NCBI RefSeq assembly: GCF_000758625.1
Contig: NZ_CP009283.1
Coordinates: forward strand, 1,189,501-1,253,500
From: Paenibacillus sp. FSL R7-0273
GTDB lineage: Bacteria; Bacillota; Bacilli; Paenibacillales; Paenibacillaceae
Direction of reading: 5' to 3'
DNA length: 64,000 nt
Below the pieces are notes generated by a model that was given only the letters and a program-made list of their open reading frames with translations, was not told the DNA's origin and ran no database searches. The position numbers and the translations under genes were made by a program. Of this stretch, positions 24,951 through 33,688 are shown one piece after another (the first letter of the stretch is position 1; the number at the start of each line of letters is the position of its first letter).

Positions 24951-25589
24951 ATGAGTGAATTTACATCAGGTCATATATTGCGGGCCGCAGACCGGGATAT
25001 CGTCAGGAAGCATGCTGTTAGAGGTTCAGTAATGATTCAGCTGAATGAACAATACATAGCTTATCTGATAGAACATACGTATAACAGCGGGCTGGCTCAG
25101 GAGCATATTCAGCTTCTGTCAGAGGAGGCGCCGGTGCTATATTTCTATAACTTTGCAGACCATGAGTGGGGCTATCAGCTGATCCACCAAGGAAAAGAGA
25201 TAGCGGCGCTGCATATTGCCTATGAGTATGAGGAAGAAATGGTTCTTCATACTGCAGAGGAAAGGTACCCGGAGTCAGACCTCACGGAGCTGCTGCTCAG
25301 CGGTACTCTGGAAAAGATCCGTGAGGAGCTTGAGTCGGCCTCTGTATTTGAGCAAAAGCTCGGGAATTTGTTCAACGACAGCCGCCCGGAGCAATTCCAG
25401 CTGCTGGGGGCATCCGGTGAACAGGTTGTACAGCTCTGTGAAATTCTGAGCCATTCCTTCATTCACCGCAACATTAACCAAGCTATGGAGCTATCCGGTA
25501 AATTCATAGAGATTCTCGGCATAGAAGAAATGTCCTGCATCCGGCATGAACGGGTTGTAGAATCCGAAGAATATGACGAACTATTCTAA
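24951..25589 (+). CDS. hypothetical protein
   Basis: A 212-residue soluble protein that I do not recognise. It is acidic, with no signal peptide or membrane segment. It has a central beta-rich part (EEAPVLYFYNFADHEWGYQL) and helical segments to the end. The start is preceded by AAGGAGG. The 3' end overlaps the convergent TatD-like gene by 9 bp. It may be an orphan with its promoter in the dyad-repeat spacer. Confidence 0.75.
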   Translation: MSEFTSGHILRAADRDIVRKHAVRGSVMIQLNEQYIAYLIEHTYNSGLAQEHIQLLSEEAPVLYFYNFADHEWGYQLIHQGKEIAALHIAYEYEEEMVLHTAEERYPESDLTELLLSGTLEKIREELESASVFEQKLGNLFNDSRPEQFQLLGASGEQVVQLCEILSHSFIHRNINQAMELSGKFIEILGIEEMSCIRHERVVESEEYDELF

Positions 25590-26384
25590 GCTTCCCGTGC
25601 TCTCATACAGCCGGAAAAACCGCGCTGTGTTCGCGCTCAGCAGCGCTTCTGCCTGCGCAGGCGAATAGCCGTGCAGCGCGCCCCAGGCTGCAGCAGCATC
25701 GCGGATCATAGCCGGGTGGGTGAGCCGTCCGGCAAAAGGCCCCTCAAACGGCCAAGGGCCGTCCGTCTCCGCCATAACCAGCTCAGGCGGATAACGCCTG
25801 GCCAGGGCCTGAATCTCCGGCTCGTAGACGATATCCGGAGTGAAGGAGATATAATAGCCGCGCTCAATCATCCGGGCGACGGCTTCCTCCGGCCCTTTGA
25901 ACCAGTGGAAATGGGCATCACGGATGCCGTGCTTGTCCAGCAGGTCGCAGGCGGTCAATGCATCCTCATAGACGGCATGCAGCACCACCGGCTTGCCGAG
26001 CTGGGCGGCAGCGCCAAGCAGGGTATCCAGCAGCCGGATATATGGCTCCATCTCAAACGGCAAGCCGCGCTCCAGCGCTTCGGCCCGGCTGTAATAAGGC
26101 AGGCCGATTTCACCTACGGCTGCCATGTGTGCGGCGTGCTCTTCAATGAAGCGGAGCAGCGCTGCCAGCTCTGCTTCCTCAGGCACCGGCTGCTCGGGGT
26201 GATAGCCGTAGGCCGGCTTAATCAGTCCGGGAGCTCTGCGGGCTAACTCTAATGTACGGACACTGGATTCCAAATTCATCGAGACGGCAATCAAGCCGTC
26301 AATGCCTTGCCCGGGAAGCCCGGACAGCATGTCCTCCAGCACGGCCTGATCATACTGCTCCAGATGAATATGAGCATCAATCAT
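25581..26384 (-). CDS. TatD-family metal-dependent hydrolase
   Basis: A 267-residue amidohydrolase-type protein. The N-terminal metal motif is DAHIHL; AVGEIGLPYY, KPVVLHAVYEDALT, HFHWFKG and the C-terminal AETDGPWP follow. TatD proteins are DNases or related hydrolases with a TIM barrel and two metals. The sequence is divergent from E. coli TatD, so the substrate is open. The start overlaps the stop of the upstream stalk-protein gene by 8 bp, so the two are co-transcribed. No strong ribosome binding site is seen, consistent with coupling. Confidence 0.85.
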   Translation of the reverse strand: MIDAHIHLEQYDQAVLEDMLSGLPGQGIDGLIAVSMNLESSVRTLELARRAPGLIKPAYGYHPEQPVPEEAELAALLRFIEEHAAHMAAVGEIGLPYYSRAEALERGLPFEMEPYIRLLDTLLGAAAQLGKPVVLHAVYEDALTACDLLDKHGIRDAHFHWFKGPEEAVARMIERGYYISFTPDIVYEPEIQALARRYPPELVMAETDGPWPFEGPFAGRLTHPAMIRDAAAAWGALHGYSPAQAEALLSANTARFFRLYESTGSLE

Positions 26385-27495
26385 TGGCGGTCTGCTTCTT
26401 CACCGTTGCCGGATATTCATCGAATGCAATGAAGGTGACCGATTCCGGCTCCAGGGCTTTCCCGGAAGCAGCCGGTTTGTACACCAGCTTCAGACTTCCG
26501 ATGCTCTCCAGGAATCCGGTCGTCACATTCACTTCAGCCGTCAGCCGGTTATTCTCCACCATGTAGTAAGTAACGGAGCCGATGCCTGCTTTTCCGCCGA
26601 TATTCGGGTCGTCGCTGCGGTCGGGCAGGCGCAGGGTCACCTGTGAAGGGGAGGCACCGGCAAGCTTCAGCGATACGAGCATATCCTTGCCGTCAGCAGT
26701 AATGCTGGAGGATACAAGCTGAGTTGCAGCCTTCCAGGCTTCAGGTACAGAGAGCTCCTGCCAGGTCTTCGGATTAATCACATGGATCTCCTGCTCCACA
26801 ATTCCTGTTCCTGTACCTAATGTGAGAATAACGATGGCTTCGGGTTGTCCGTCCTTATTGATATCATTGTAGTAAAGCTCCGGCGGGTGGCTTAAATCCC
26901 GGTAGGTCTGCCAGTTGTATTTGTGCTTTTGTCCGTTTACCTCAAGTATATAGCCTTTATAGGCTGTCTTGTCTTTAAGGGCGGCATAGATTTTGACTTC
27001 CGGATGGTCTTCTGCGGCAGCAAGCGCTTCGGTCGGGACCCGCACGGTTGTGCTTACGCTGCCTGATATAATAGATACCGAGTTCTGCTTCTGTTCCAGC
27101 CGGAAGTCAGCTCCGGATATAAGATTCAGGGCAGATGCCGGAATATACATGCGTCCGTTCCGCAGTATAGCCTTGCCTTCAAGCGCAGTCGAGCTGCCAT
27201 AATAGAGCACCAGCTGGCTGCCCGGTTTAACCATCGTACTGGTGCTTTCAGTGGTGATTGTTAACAGCTTTTGCTTGTTGTCCCACTGGAGTGCTGCAGG
27301 GTAGAACTCGGTGAGCACCCGGACCGGCACATACACGATGTCCTGGTCGAGAAACGGATGCAGAGGGGTAAGCGCAGCTTCCCCGTCAACAATCAATTTA
27401 AGCGGTGAAGCGGCAAACGTCTTATCTATATCAAGAGCCGACGGGCATACGGCAATCAGCATTGCTGCAGCTACGCTGGCGATCCATCTTTTCAT
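26377..27495 (-). CDS. secreted copper-amine-oxidase-like stalk-domain protein
   Basis: A 372-residue protein. The signal peptide ends near TFAASP. A copper amine oxidase N-terminal-like domain (about 35-145) has VPVRVLTEFYPAALQWDN and RMYIPASALNLISGA. The C-terminal half is beta-rich with a DINKDGQPEAIVIL segment resembling FG-GAP or VCBS-like calcium sites. It is probably exported and cell-wall associated. The start at 27495 follows GGAGG; the ATG five codons upstream overlaps that site. It is the first gene of a two-gene operon with TatD. Confidence 0.85.
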   Translation of the reverse strand: MKRWIASVAAAMLIAVCPSALDIDKTFAASPLKLIVDGEAALTPLHPFLDQDIVYVPVRVLTEFYPAALQWDNKQKLLTITTESTSTMVKPGSQLVLYYGSSTALEGKAILRNGRMYIPASALNLISGADFRLEQKQNSVSIISGSVSTTVRVPTEALAAAEDHPEVKIYAALKDKTAYKGYILEVNGQKHKYNWQTYRDLSHPPELYYNDINKDGQPEAIVILTLGTGTGIVEQEIHVINPKTWQELSVPEAWKAATQLVSSSITADGKDMLVSLKLAGASPSQVTLRLPDRSDDPNIGGKAGIGSVTYYMVENNRLTAEVNVTTGFLESIGSLKLVYKPAASGKALEPESVTFIAFDEYPATVKKQTAND

Positions 27496-27670
27496 GAGTA
27501 AATCCTCCATTTATATAGGCTTTGCATTAATCTAGCAGAAGTTGCTTCTATTAGTATAAAGCAAATTGAACGTGTGAAGGTCACTTTCTGTTAACATTGA
27601 TAAGACAAGCTTGTTACGCTTTGGCGGCGGCAGCACAGAATGGAACGTATGATCGGGTATTTAACAAAAA

Positions 27671-27721
27671 CAATGCCCCGCAGATGGACGTCAGAGCGTT
27701 GTCCATGTCTGCGGGGCATTG
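27671..27721 (-). terminator. terminator of the DoxX gene
   Basis: AATGCCCCGCAGA pairs with TCTGCGGGGCATT, with further pairing (TGGAC/GTCCA) inside. The T-rich run is on the minus strand. Confidence 0.85.
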
Positions 27722-27741
27722 CAGCTTGCAGAAAAATATAT

Positions 27742-28278
27742 TTATACGGAGCGCTTCATTCCGGGAGCAGCGGCTGCAGGCCGGAAGGCGGCGGATTTGT
27801 CTTTTTTGTGGAAAAGGCTGCGCAGGTAGCCCAGTACCCAGCGGTCGAGACCGATTGCACCGGCATTCGCGGCGGATACGATGATGATAACCTCCAGCAG
27901 CAGCAGCTGAACATTTGTGCTTACAGTGCCCGAGAGCAGATAGGCGGCATTCATAACAAGTCCCATCAGGGCAGCGAAGGTGGTGAAGGTACCAAGGATC
28001 AGTCCAAGACCGACCAGGAATTCACCGGCAGGAACCAGCAGATTGAAAAAATTCACATTCGGCAGAGCGGCATGCTGGAGGAAGCTTCCCCACCAGGCTT
28101 GTACGGTAGCATCTTCCCCGACGCTTTTGGCAATGGCACCCTTCAGGAAGCCGGAAGCATCGAAGCCCCCGGTCAGCTTATGCCAGCCGGCCTCGAGCCA
28201 TTGATAACCTACATATATACGAACGACAGTCAGCAGCAGCATAGCGATTTTATTAGTACGGAACCAGGTGTTAAACAA
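27742..28278 (-). CDS. DoxX-family membrane protein
   Basis: A 178-residue protein with four membrane segments and the DoxX outline (VVRIYVGYQWLEAGWHKLTG, LVPAGEFLVGLGLILGTFTT). DoxX relatives include thiosulfate:quinone oxidoreductase subunits and redox-stress proteins. The substrate is unknown. The start is TTG at 28278, 9 nt after AAGGAG; no ATG is suitably placed. Upstream lie two Crp/Fnr-type boxes and a divergent MarR gene, which suggests oxygen or redox control. Confidence 0.85.
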   Translation of the reverse strand: MFNTWFRTNKIAMLLLTVVRIYVGYQWLEAGWHKLTGGFDASGFLKGAIAKSVGEDATVQAWWGSFLQHAALPNVNFFNLLVPAGEFLVGLGLILGTFTTFAALMGLVMNAAYLLSGTVSTNVQLLLLEVIIIVSAANAGAIGLDRWVLGYLRSLFHKKDKSAAFRPAAAAPGMKRSV

Positions 28279-28358
28279 TGATATCCACTCCTTGATAGTA
28301 TAGTATGGTTGTTTTCTCTTTGTAGTATCGGATGATCATCCTCGATGGCTTTATGATA

Positions 28359-28395
28359 AGTGATTTTTTTCACATAAGGTGTGATATAAATCACA
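28359..28395. promoter_or_regulatory. two Crp/Fnr-type boxes, 21 bp apart
   Basis: TGTGATATAAATCACA (28380-28395) is a perfect TGTGA-N6-TCACA site. AGTGATTTTTTTCACA (28359-28374) differs by one base. Their centres are 21 bp apart, two helical turns. They lie in the divergent gap between doxX and the MarR gene. Confidence 0.7.
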
Positions 28396-28533
28396 ATTAT
28401 CGAATTAATTTTTATATCAAACTAAAATTTGAATATTTTTAAAACAAAACATAAAAAGACTTGCGCAAGCTTCCCCAAATAATGTATTGAGGAGGGGCTT
28501 GACACAGCATTTGGTTAAAATTAACATGGGAGC

Positions 28534-28950
28534 ATGGACGAGAACAAAATATTGGCGGTCATTGGCCGTATTCACCGCAGCGGTAACCGGTTCATTGAAC
28601 GGGAGCTCAAAAAGCATCATATTCACGGCATTGCCCCGTCTCACGGAGATATTCTGTATCAGCTGTTCATCCGTGAAGATATCACGATGAATCAGTTATC
28701 CAGCTCCATTGATAAGGATAAATCCACTATTACAGCACTGGTGGACAAGCTGGTACGGCTGGACTATGTGAAGCGGGAGCAGGACCGGACGGACGGAAGA
28801 ATTTATCGCCTTTCTCTTACAGCCAAGGGCAGGGAGCTGCAGCCGATATTTGAGGAAGTGTCGGCAGCACTGCTGGCCGCGGTCTATGAAGGGTTTGACC
28901 CGGAGGAGAAGCAGCAGCTGATCGGTTTATTGGAACGGATCAGGCTGTAA
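28534..28950 (+). CDS. MarR-family transcriptional regulator
   Basis: A 138-residue winged-helix protein: DILYQLFIREDITMNQLSSS, the recognition region DKDKSTITALVDKLVRLDYV and the wing KREQDRTDGRIYRLSLTAKG. It may regulate the divergent doxX gene or itself. The only in-frame start is ATG at 28534. GGGAG lies only one base before it, so initiation may be weak or partly leaderless. A terminator follows. Confidence 0.85.
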   Translation: MDENKILAVIGRIHRSGNRFIERELKKHHIHGIAPSHGDILYQLFIREDITMNQLSSSIDKDKSTITALVDKLVRLDYVKREQDRTDGRIYRLSLTAKGRELQPIFEEVSAALLAAVYEGFDPEEKQQLIGLLERIRL

Positions 28951-28967
28951 CCCGGCACTGCAGCAGA

Positions 28968-29009
28968 ACAGGTCTACAAGAGGGCTTCTCTTGTGGGCCT
29001 GTTTTTTTA
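28968..29009 (+). terminator. terminator of the MarR gene
   Basis: AACAGG...ACAAGAG pairs with CTCTTGT...CCTGTT, followed by a T tract. Confidence 0.8.
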
Positions 29010-29094
29010 TGGCTGCTGCCTGCTCTACCAAATAAACCGAACGAAATCGGTCCAGCCCGCCAATACATAGTGTAAGCCTGAAGGGGGATGACGG

Positions 29095-29679
29095 ATGAAG
29101 CATCCAATGGAATATGCGCAGCTCATTGAACAGACGCTGGCCGGCAGCGTCGAAGCCTATGGTGAGCTGTATGAAGCAACGATACGGGATGTGTACAGAA
29201 CCGTGCGTTTCCTTGTTTCCGAGCCGGTGAATGCTGAGGATATTGTGCAGGAGGTATATGTGGAGCTGTACCGCTCACTGGGCCGGTATGACCATTCCCG
29301 TGAATTCAGACCATGGCTGACGGGGCTGGTTATGCGGCAGATCCAGGCTTACCGCCGCAGGGGCTGGAGGCATTTCCGCCTGCTCCGGCGTGCGGAGCAG
29401 ACTGCCGAGCGGATGGAGCATGATTTTGCAGGAGAGGTAGTGGACAGGATATCAAACCGTGCGCTGCTTATGGCGGTAAACCATTTGCCGTTCAAGCTGA
29501 AGCAGGTTGTCATCCTTCATTATCTGCAGGAGTATTCCCAGGAGGAGATCGCTGCGATTCTGGAGATCCCGCTGGGCACTGTTAAGTCGCGTATCCATGC
29601 TGCACTGCAGAAGCTGCGCCGGAAGCATCAGGCTGACACAATCCAGTACAGAAGGGTGGAGGATGTGCATGAGTCTTGA
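29095..29679 (+). CDS. ECF-family RNA polymerase sigma factor
   Basis: A 194-residue sigma factor. Region 2 has VRFLVSEPVNAEDIVQEVYV and SREFRPWLTGLVMRQIQAYR. Region 4 has LPFKLKQVVILHYLQEYSQE and LGTVKSRIHAALQKLRR. It overlaps the downstream anti-sigma-like gene by 11 bp. The start follows GGGGGATGACGG. Cognate promoters cannot be fixed from this sequence alone. Confidence 0.92.
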   Translation: MKHPMEYAQLIEQTLAGSVEAYGELYEATIRDVYRTVRFLVSEPVNAEDIVQEVYVELYRSLGRYDHSREFRPWLTGLVMRQIQAYRRRGWRHFRLLRRAEQTAERMEHDFAGEVVDRISNRALLMAVNHLPFKLKQVVILHYLQEYSQEEIAAILEIPLGTVKSRIHAALQKLRRKHQADTIQYRRVEDVHES

Positions 29680-30433
29680 ACAGCAGCTGCGGCAGGCCCT
29701 CCGGGAGAAGGCCGGGGACTGGAGCGCTCCACCTGAGCTGAAGGACAGAATCCTTAGCAGGATTACTCCGGTACAAGGGGGAAGACGCATGAAAAAATGG
29801 CTTATAGCCACAGTGGTGGCAGCCGTTTTACTGGTTCCAACCGGAGCCTATGCCGGATATACGTATTTGGCGGATTCCGTGTACGGCTCGCAGGATCATT
29901 TCATGGAGAACGGCGGAACGCTTGAAGGCTACGAGCGGCTTGAAGCCAAGCTGCAGCAGGCCAAAAACAGTCTGAGCCAAGATGATTTTACAGCCCTTAC
30001 GGCACTCTTGCATGAGATCGGGAGCTACAATCTGAGGATTGCCGATGATAAAGGGAACCTTAATCCCGGGCTGCTGAGCACCGCTGAGCAGGATATGTAT
30101 CAGGAATTGACCGTGAAGCTTGAGCCCTACTTCGAGAAAATAGAGAAGGAGGCACAGCCGTCTGGTTCCGGCAAATTACCTCCTCTCGACAGCGGTACCT
30201 TCTGGGAGGAGCAGCTAGCCCGGGGAGAGCAGGTCTTCAGCGGCACGGAGCTGACAGCGTTCAGACAGCTGATAAGCGAGCTGCAGGCTTATAATGCGGC
30301 CATTACTGATTCTGACGGCAGTATACATCCGGAGCGGCTGAGCGAAGAGGAGACAGCCCGGTTTAGCCGGCTGTATGAGGAGCTTGGCCCATACCTGAAG
30401 GAGCTTGGAATTATGATTAAGCCAAGGCTCTAA
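29669..30433 (+). CDS. probable anti-sigma factor, DUF3600-like
   Basis: A 254-residue protein. The cytoplasmic N-terminal part is about 1-40, with one membrane segment (WLIATVVAAVLLVPTGAYAG). The external part consists of two related helical halves: about 70-150 (LTALLHEIGSYNLRIADDKG) and about 170-250 (FRQLISELQAYNAAITDSDG). This matches the DUF3600 type of ECF sigma negative effectors. The start at 29669 has GGAGG with 6-nt spacing. It overlaps the sigma gene, so the pair is translationally coupled. Confidence 0.82.
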   Translation: MSLEQQLRQALREKAGDWSAPPELKDRILSRITPVQGGRRMKKWLIATVVAAVLLVPTGAYAGYTYLADSVYGSQDHFMENGGTLEGYERLEAKLQQAKNSLSQDDFTALTALLHEIGSYNLRIADDKGNLNPGLLSTAEQDMYQELTVKLEPYFEKIEKEAQPSGSGKLPPLDSGTFWEEQLARGEQVFSGTELTAFRQLISELQAYNAAITDSDGSIHPERLSEEETARFSRLYEELGPYLKELGIMIKPRL

Positions 30434-30440
30434 ATATGTG

Positions 30441-30480
30441 AAAAGGCCTCCGGCGTAGAGCCGGCAGGCCTTTTCTTTTT
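30441..30480 (+). terminator. terminator of the second ECF operon
   Basis: AAAAGGCCTCCGGC pairs with GCCGGCAGGCCTTTT, followed by C and TTTTT. Confidence 0.88.
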
Positions 30481-30600
30481 GCAGCACTTAAGGACAGGAG
30501 CAGCAATATACGAAACTCTGAATATCTATACATTATGCATTGAGCCTGATATCCTATAATTTGACATATACCTCTAAAATATGTACGGGAGGTAGTTCAG

Positions 30601-30765
30601 ATGGACAAGCTCAAGATCCTGAGCAAGCAAATAGAGTACGAAAGAACCAGATTAAATGAGATGGAACAGACCTACGGGCTGCTTCATCCGCGTGTAATCA
30701 GGCAGTCAATGAAGCTGGACGAATTGATCAATACATATACAAGAATGGATTCCGGGGGAAAATAG
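30601..30765 (+). CDS. Spo0E-like aspartyl-phosphate phosphatase
   Basis: A 54-residue protein, short for most gene callers. It contains HPRVIRQSMKLDELINTY, which matches the Spo0E signature SxxLDxLI. Spo0E-type proteins form a two-helix hairpin and remove phosphate from Spo0A-P, delaying sporulation. The start has GGGAGG with 7-nt spacing. It is monocistronic. Confidence 0.88.
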   Translation: MDKLKILSKQIEYERTRLNEMEQTYGLLHPRVIRQSMKLDELINTYTRMDSGGK

Positions 30766-30796
30766 GCCTGTGCGTCTCTAACTGTGCCCGCTGCAG

Positions 30797-31372
30797 CTAT
30801 TGTCTGATCCCCTCAAAGGCTGCGGCCGTTATCGTTGTAATATAAGCCTCGTCCAGCACATCCCCTGTAATCAGCAGCCTGTAAAAAATCGGGCCATACA
30901 GCAAATCAATACTGCAGCCGATATCCAGCTCAGCCTTTAGCTCCCCCCGCTTAACTCCTCGTTCCAGCAGCAGGTGCGCCTCCTGCCGGCGCGGGGCGAA
31001 GAAACGGGCCCGGTAAGCCTCGGCAAGCCCGGCATCGAATTGCCCTTCTCCGATCAGCTCGGTGATAACCTTGCCCTCCCGGCTGCGCAGGAAGACAGCC
31101 AGGTTGGTCGCATGAATCATGATATCCTCTTTAACAGAGCCGGTATCCGGCACCGGTAGCCGCGCCGAAGCGGCAGAGAGATAACCGTCCATAACAACAG
31201 CCGCTTTATTAGGCCACCATTTATAAATGGTGGCTTTGCTGACTTTGGCCCGTTCAGCGATTTTATCGACCGTTACCGCACCAAACCCTGTTTCCAGCAG
31301 CAGCTCATAGGAAGCGGCCAGAATCGCAGCCTCTGCTTCATTGTTGCGCGGGCGTCCTCTTTTTTTATCCAT
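30797..31372 (-). CDS. TetR-family transcriptional repressor
   Basis: A 191-residue protein. The N-terminal TetR helix-turn-helix is AAILAASYELLLETGFGAVT, VDKIAERAKVSKATIYKWWP. A helical ligand-binding domain with FFAPRRQEAHLLLERGVKRG follows. It is divergent from an MFS transporter gene. The gap holds three similar 15-bp sites, so it probably represses both. The start has GGAGG with 9-nt spacing. Confidence 0.9.
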   Translation of the reverse strand: MDKKRGRPRNNEAEAAILAASYELLLETGFGAVTVDKIAERAKVSKATIYKWWPNKAAVVMDGYLSAASARLPVPDTGSVKEDIMIHATNLAVFLRSREGKVITELIGEGQFDAGLAEAYRARFFAPRRQEAHLLLERGVKRGELKAELDIGCSIDLLYGPIFYRLLITGDVLDEAYITTITAAAFEGIRQ

Positions 31373-31429
31373 ATCCTCATCCCTCCGGGTTCATAATCCG
31401 CTCAAACAGTATTCATTATAAATCTAAAC

Positions 31430-31590
31430 TATACGTCCATTATACAAAATATCCGTTGAATATAGCCAATCTGGAGCAAAACACAGCAGGCTTGGGGACA
31501 GCTTGCAAAAATCATTTAAACTGCCTATTTACAAAACTGTACGTTCAGTATATTATAAATCCATAATTAATAAACTAAACGTTCAGTATT
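31430..31590. promoter_or_regulatory. three TetR operator candidates
   Basis: TATACGTCCATTATA (31430-31444), TGTACGTTCAGTATA (31538-31552) and TAAACGTTCAGTATT (31576-31590) share an imperfect dyad, TNTAC-N5-GTANA. The first faces the TetR gene and the other two the MFS gene. Confidence 0.65.
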
Positions 31591-31613
31591 TAAAAGTGAA
31601 AGGTGGAGTTAAT

Positions 31614-32837
31614 ATGAATCAGGTAACTCAAATGAACGGAGTGAGCGGGGCGGGAAAGGCTGCGGAAAGCGCAGCAATGCCCGGCTGGATCACTTTTTTG
31701 CTGGCAGCCTCCTGCGGGCTTATTGTCGCCAATCTGTATTATGCCCAGACGCTGATCGGACCGATTGCCGCAGCAACGCATCTGTCATCCGGGGCGGCGG
31801 GACTTATAGTAACTCTGACTCAGCTCGGTTATGTTCTCGGTCTTTTGTTCGTAGTTCCGCTCAGTGATATTATCGAAAACCGCCGGCTGACCGTAATTTC
31901 ACTTATCGTTGTTGTTGCGGCGCTGGTTGCGGCTACCCTGGCTCGAAGTGTGGTGCTGTTCCTGAGCGCTTCCTTGTTCATCGGGCTCGGCTCAGTGGCT
32001 GCCCAGATTCTTGTGCCGTATGCTTCCTTCCTTGCTGCTGAAGAGCACCGCGGACGGGTGGTAGGCAATGTAATGAGCGGGCTGCTGCTCGGCATCATGT
32101 TCGCCCGTCCGCTGGCCAGCTTCGTCTCCGGGCTCTGGGGCTGGCACGCGATCTATGCCATTTCAGCTGTTATCATTGCTCTGCTTACCCTTCTGCTGTC
32201 CAGAGTGCTGCCGCAGCGCCAGCCGGTTCCGGCCATGAACTACGGCGGGCTGATCCGCTCTCTGGGAACGCTGCTGAAGAATACGCCTGTGCTGCGCCGC
32301 CGGGCCATCTATCAGGCCAGCCTGTTCGGAACGTTCAGCCTGTTCTGGACGACGATTTCCTTGCGGCTGGCTGACACGTACCACCTGTCCCAGCAGGGGA
32401 TTGCGCTGTTTGCCCTTGCCGGTGTGGCGGGAGCCGTGGCATCTCCGGTTGCCGGGAGACTGGCTGACAAGGGCTGGACCCGTCCGCTGACCGGACTCGC
32501 TTTTCTGCTTGCCGGGGGTGCCTTTCTGATTGCGTACCTGTTCCGCAGTGATTCCGCAGTAACGCTCGGCCTGCTTGTTGCCGCTGCTATCCTGCTGGAT
32601 ATGGGCGTGTCGGGCAATCTGGTGCTGGGCCAGCGGGCGATTTACTCGCTTGGCAATGAAGCAAGGGGGCGGCTTAACGGATTGTTTATGGCCATCTTTT
32701 TCATTGGCGGAGCGATTGGCTCGTCGCTGGGCGGCTGGGCCTATGCTTACGGGGGCTGGGAATTAACCTCGCTGATCGGGATAGCGGTGCCTGCACTCGC
32801 TTTTGTATATTACCTGACCGAGAAGAAGCAGGCGTAA
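31614..32837 (+). CDS. MFS transporter, probable drug efflux
   Basis: A 407-residue protein with about 12 membrane segments ([40 protein letters not shown]). The motif A-like loop is [14 protein letters not shown]. This is the DHA1-like efflux type found next to TetR genes. The substrate is unknown. The start at 31614 follows GGTGGAG; the frame upstream to 31503 crosses the operator sites and is not translated. A terminator follows. Confidence 0.88.
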   Translation: MNQVTQMNGVSGAGKAAESAAMPGWITFLLAASCGLIVANLYYAQTLIGPIAAATHLSSGAAGLIVTLTQLGYVLGLLFVVPLSDIIENRRLTVISLIVVVAALVAATLARSVVLFLSASLFIGLGSVAAQILVPYASFLAAEEHRGRVVGNVMSGLLLGIMFARPLASFVSGLWGWHAIYAISAVIIALLTLLLSRVLPQRQPVPAMNYGGLIRSLGTLLKNTPVLRRRAIYQASLFGTFSLFWTTISLRLADTYHLSQQGIALFALAGVAGAVASPVAGRLADKGWTRPLTGLAFLLAGGAFLIAYLFRSDSAVTLGLLVAAAILLDMGVSGNLVLGQRAIYSLGNEARGRLNGLFMAIFFIGGAIGSSLGGWAYAYGGWELTSLIGIAVPALAFVYYLTEKKQA

Positions 32838-32873
32838 GCCGGTTATTTTACAGGCATTGAATAAGAAATGGAG

Positions 32874-32920
32874 AGCTGCCCAGCAGGCCGGATTTTGCCG
32901 GACCGGCGGGCGGCTTTTTG
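32874..32920 (+). terminator. terminator of the MFS gene
   Basis: A long GC-rich hairpin built on GCTGCCC...GCCGG and CCGG...GGGCGGC, followed by TTTTT. Confidence 0.7.
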
Positions 32921-33106
32921 CTGTCCCGGGATTAATGCAACATAATCCGCATACAAAAGCTCCGGCAGTAAGGGATACTGGAGATGAAGGGTTCATCCGG
33001 ACAGAATTTTTTGCAGGGCTTGTAATGAAATCCCGTTGTCCGCGTATTAGCTGGGGTAAATCACTTGGCCCGGTGAATTTGCATAAGAAAGGAGAGCCTG
33101 AGAGAG

Positions 33107-33688
33107 ATGCAAGAGCGCGCATTGCTGCAATCGTTTTGGCACAGTAGAGTGAAGGAAGCAGAGCCTGCTGCAGACATCAGTACGGACAGAATCTTCACTT
33201 CCATATTTGAAGACTATTATTCTAGGATATTTAACTATACCGCTTACCGCGTCAGCTGCCGTTATACAGCGGAGGATCTGACCAGCCAGGTTTTTGAAAA
33301 AACGTGGTCCAGGCTGCACAGCTACTCCCCGGACAAAGCACCCTTTGAGGTGTGGCTGTTCGCCATCGCCAGAAATGTCGTGAGCGATCATTACCGCAGC
33401 CGGAAGAGAAATCTGTTTTTTCCGCTGGAGGCGGTCCGGGAGCTGGTATCGGGCAAAAAAACACCGGACGAGCAGCTGCTGGAAGGGGAGCGCAACAACC
33501 GGCTGGGCATGGCACTGGATGCTTTATCAGCCAAAGAGCGGAATATTGTAGCGCTGAAATTCGGTGCAGATCTGAAAAATACAGAGATCGCCAGCCTCAC
33601 CGGCATGTCCGAGAGCAACGTCGGCGTGATCCTGTACCGGAGCATGAAAAAGCTGAAAGCTGAAATAGGGAGCGTGGAGCAGCTGTGA
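33107..33688 (+). CDS. ECF-family RNA polymerase sigma factor
   Basis: A 193-residue sigma factor. Region 2 has IFNYTAYRVSCRYTAEDLTS and FEVWLFAIARNVVSDHYRSR. Region 4 has LDALSAKERNIVALKFGADL and MSESNVGVILYRSMKKLK. The next gene starts at a GTG overlapping the stop codon by 4 bp, so sigma and anti-sigma are coupled. The start follows AAAGGAG at a longer spacing. Confidence 0.92.
   Translation: MQERALLQSFWHSRVKEAEPAADISTDRIFTSIFEDYYSRIFNYTAYRVSCRYTAEDLTSQVFEKTWSRLHSYSPDKAPFEVWLFAIARNVVSDHYRSRKRNLFFPLEAVRELVSGKKTPDEQLLEGERNNRLGMALDALSAKERNIVALKFGADLKNTEIASLTGMSESNVGVILYRSMKKLKAEIGSVEQL

Noticed and set aside
29507..29668. N-terminal extension of the DUF3600-like protein
   Set aside because: It runs out of frame within the sigma factor gene. 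GGAGG before ATG 29669 fixes the start.
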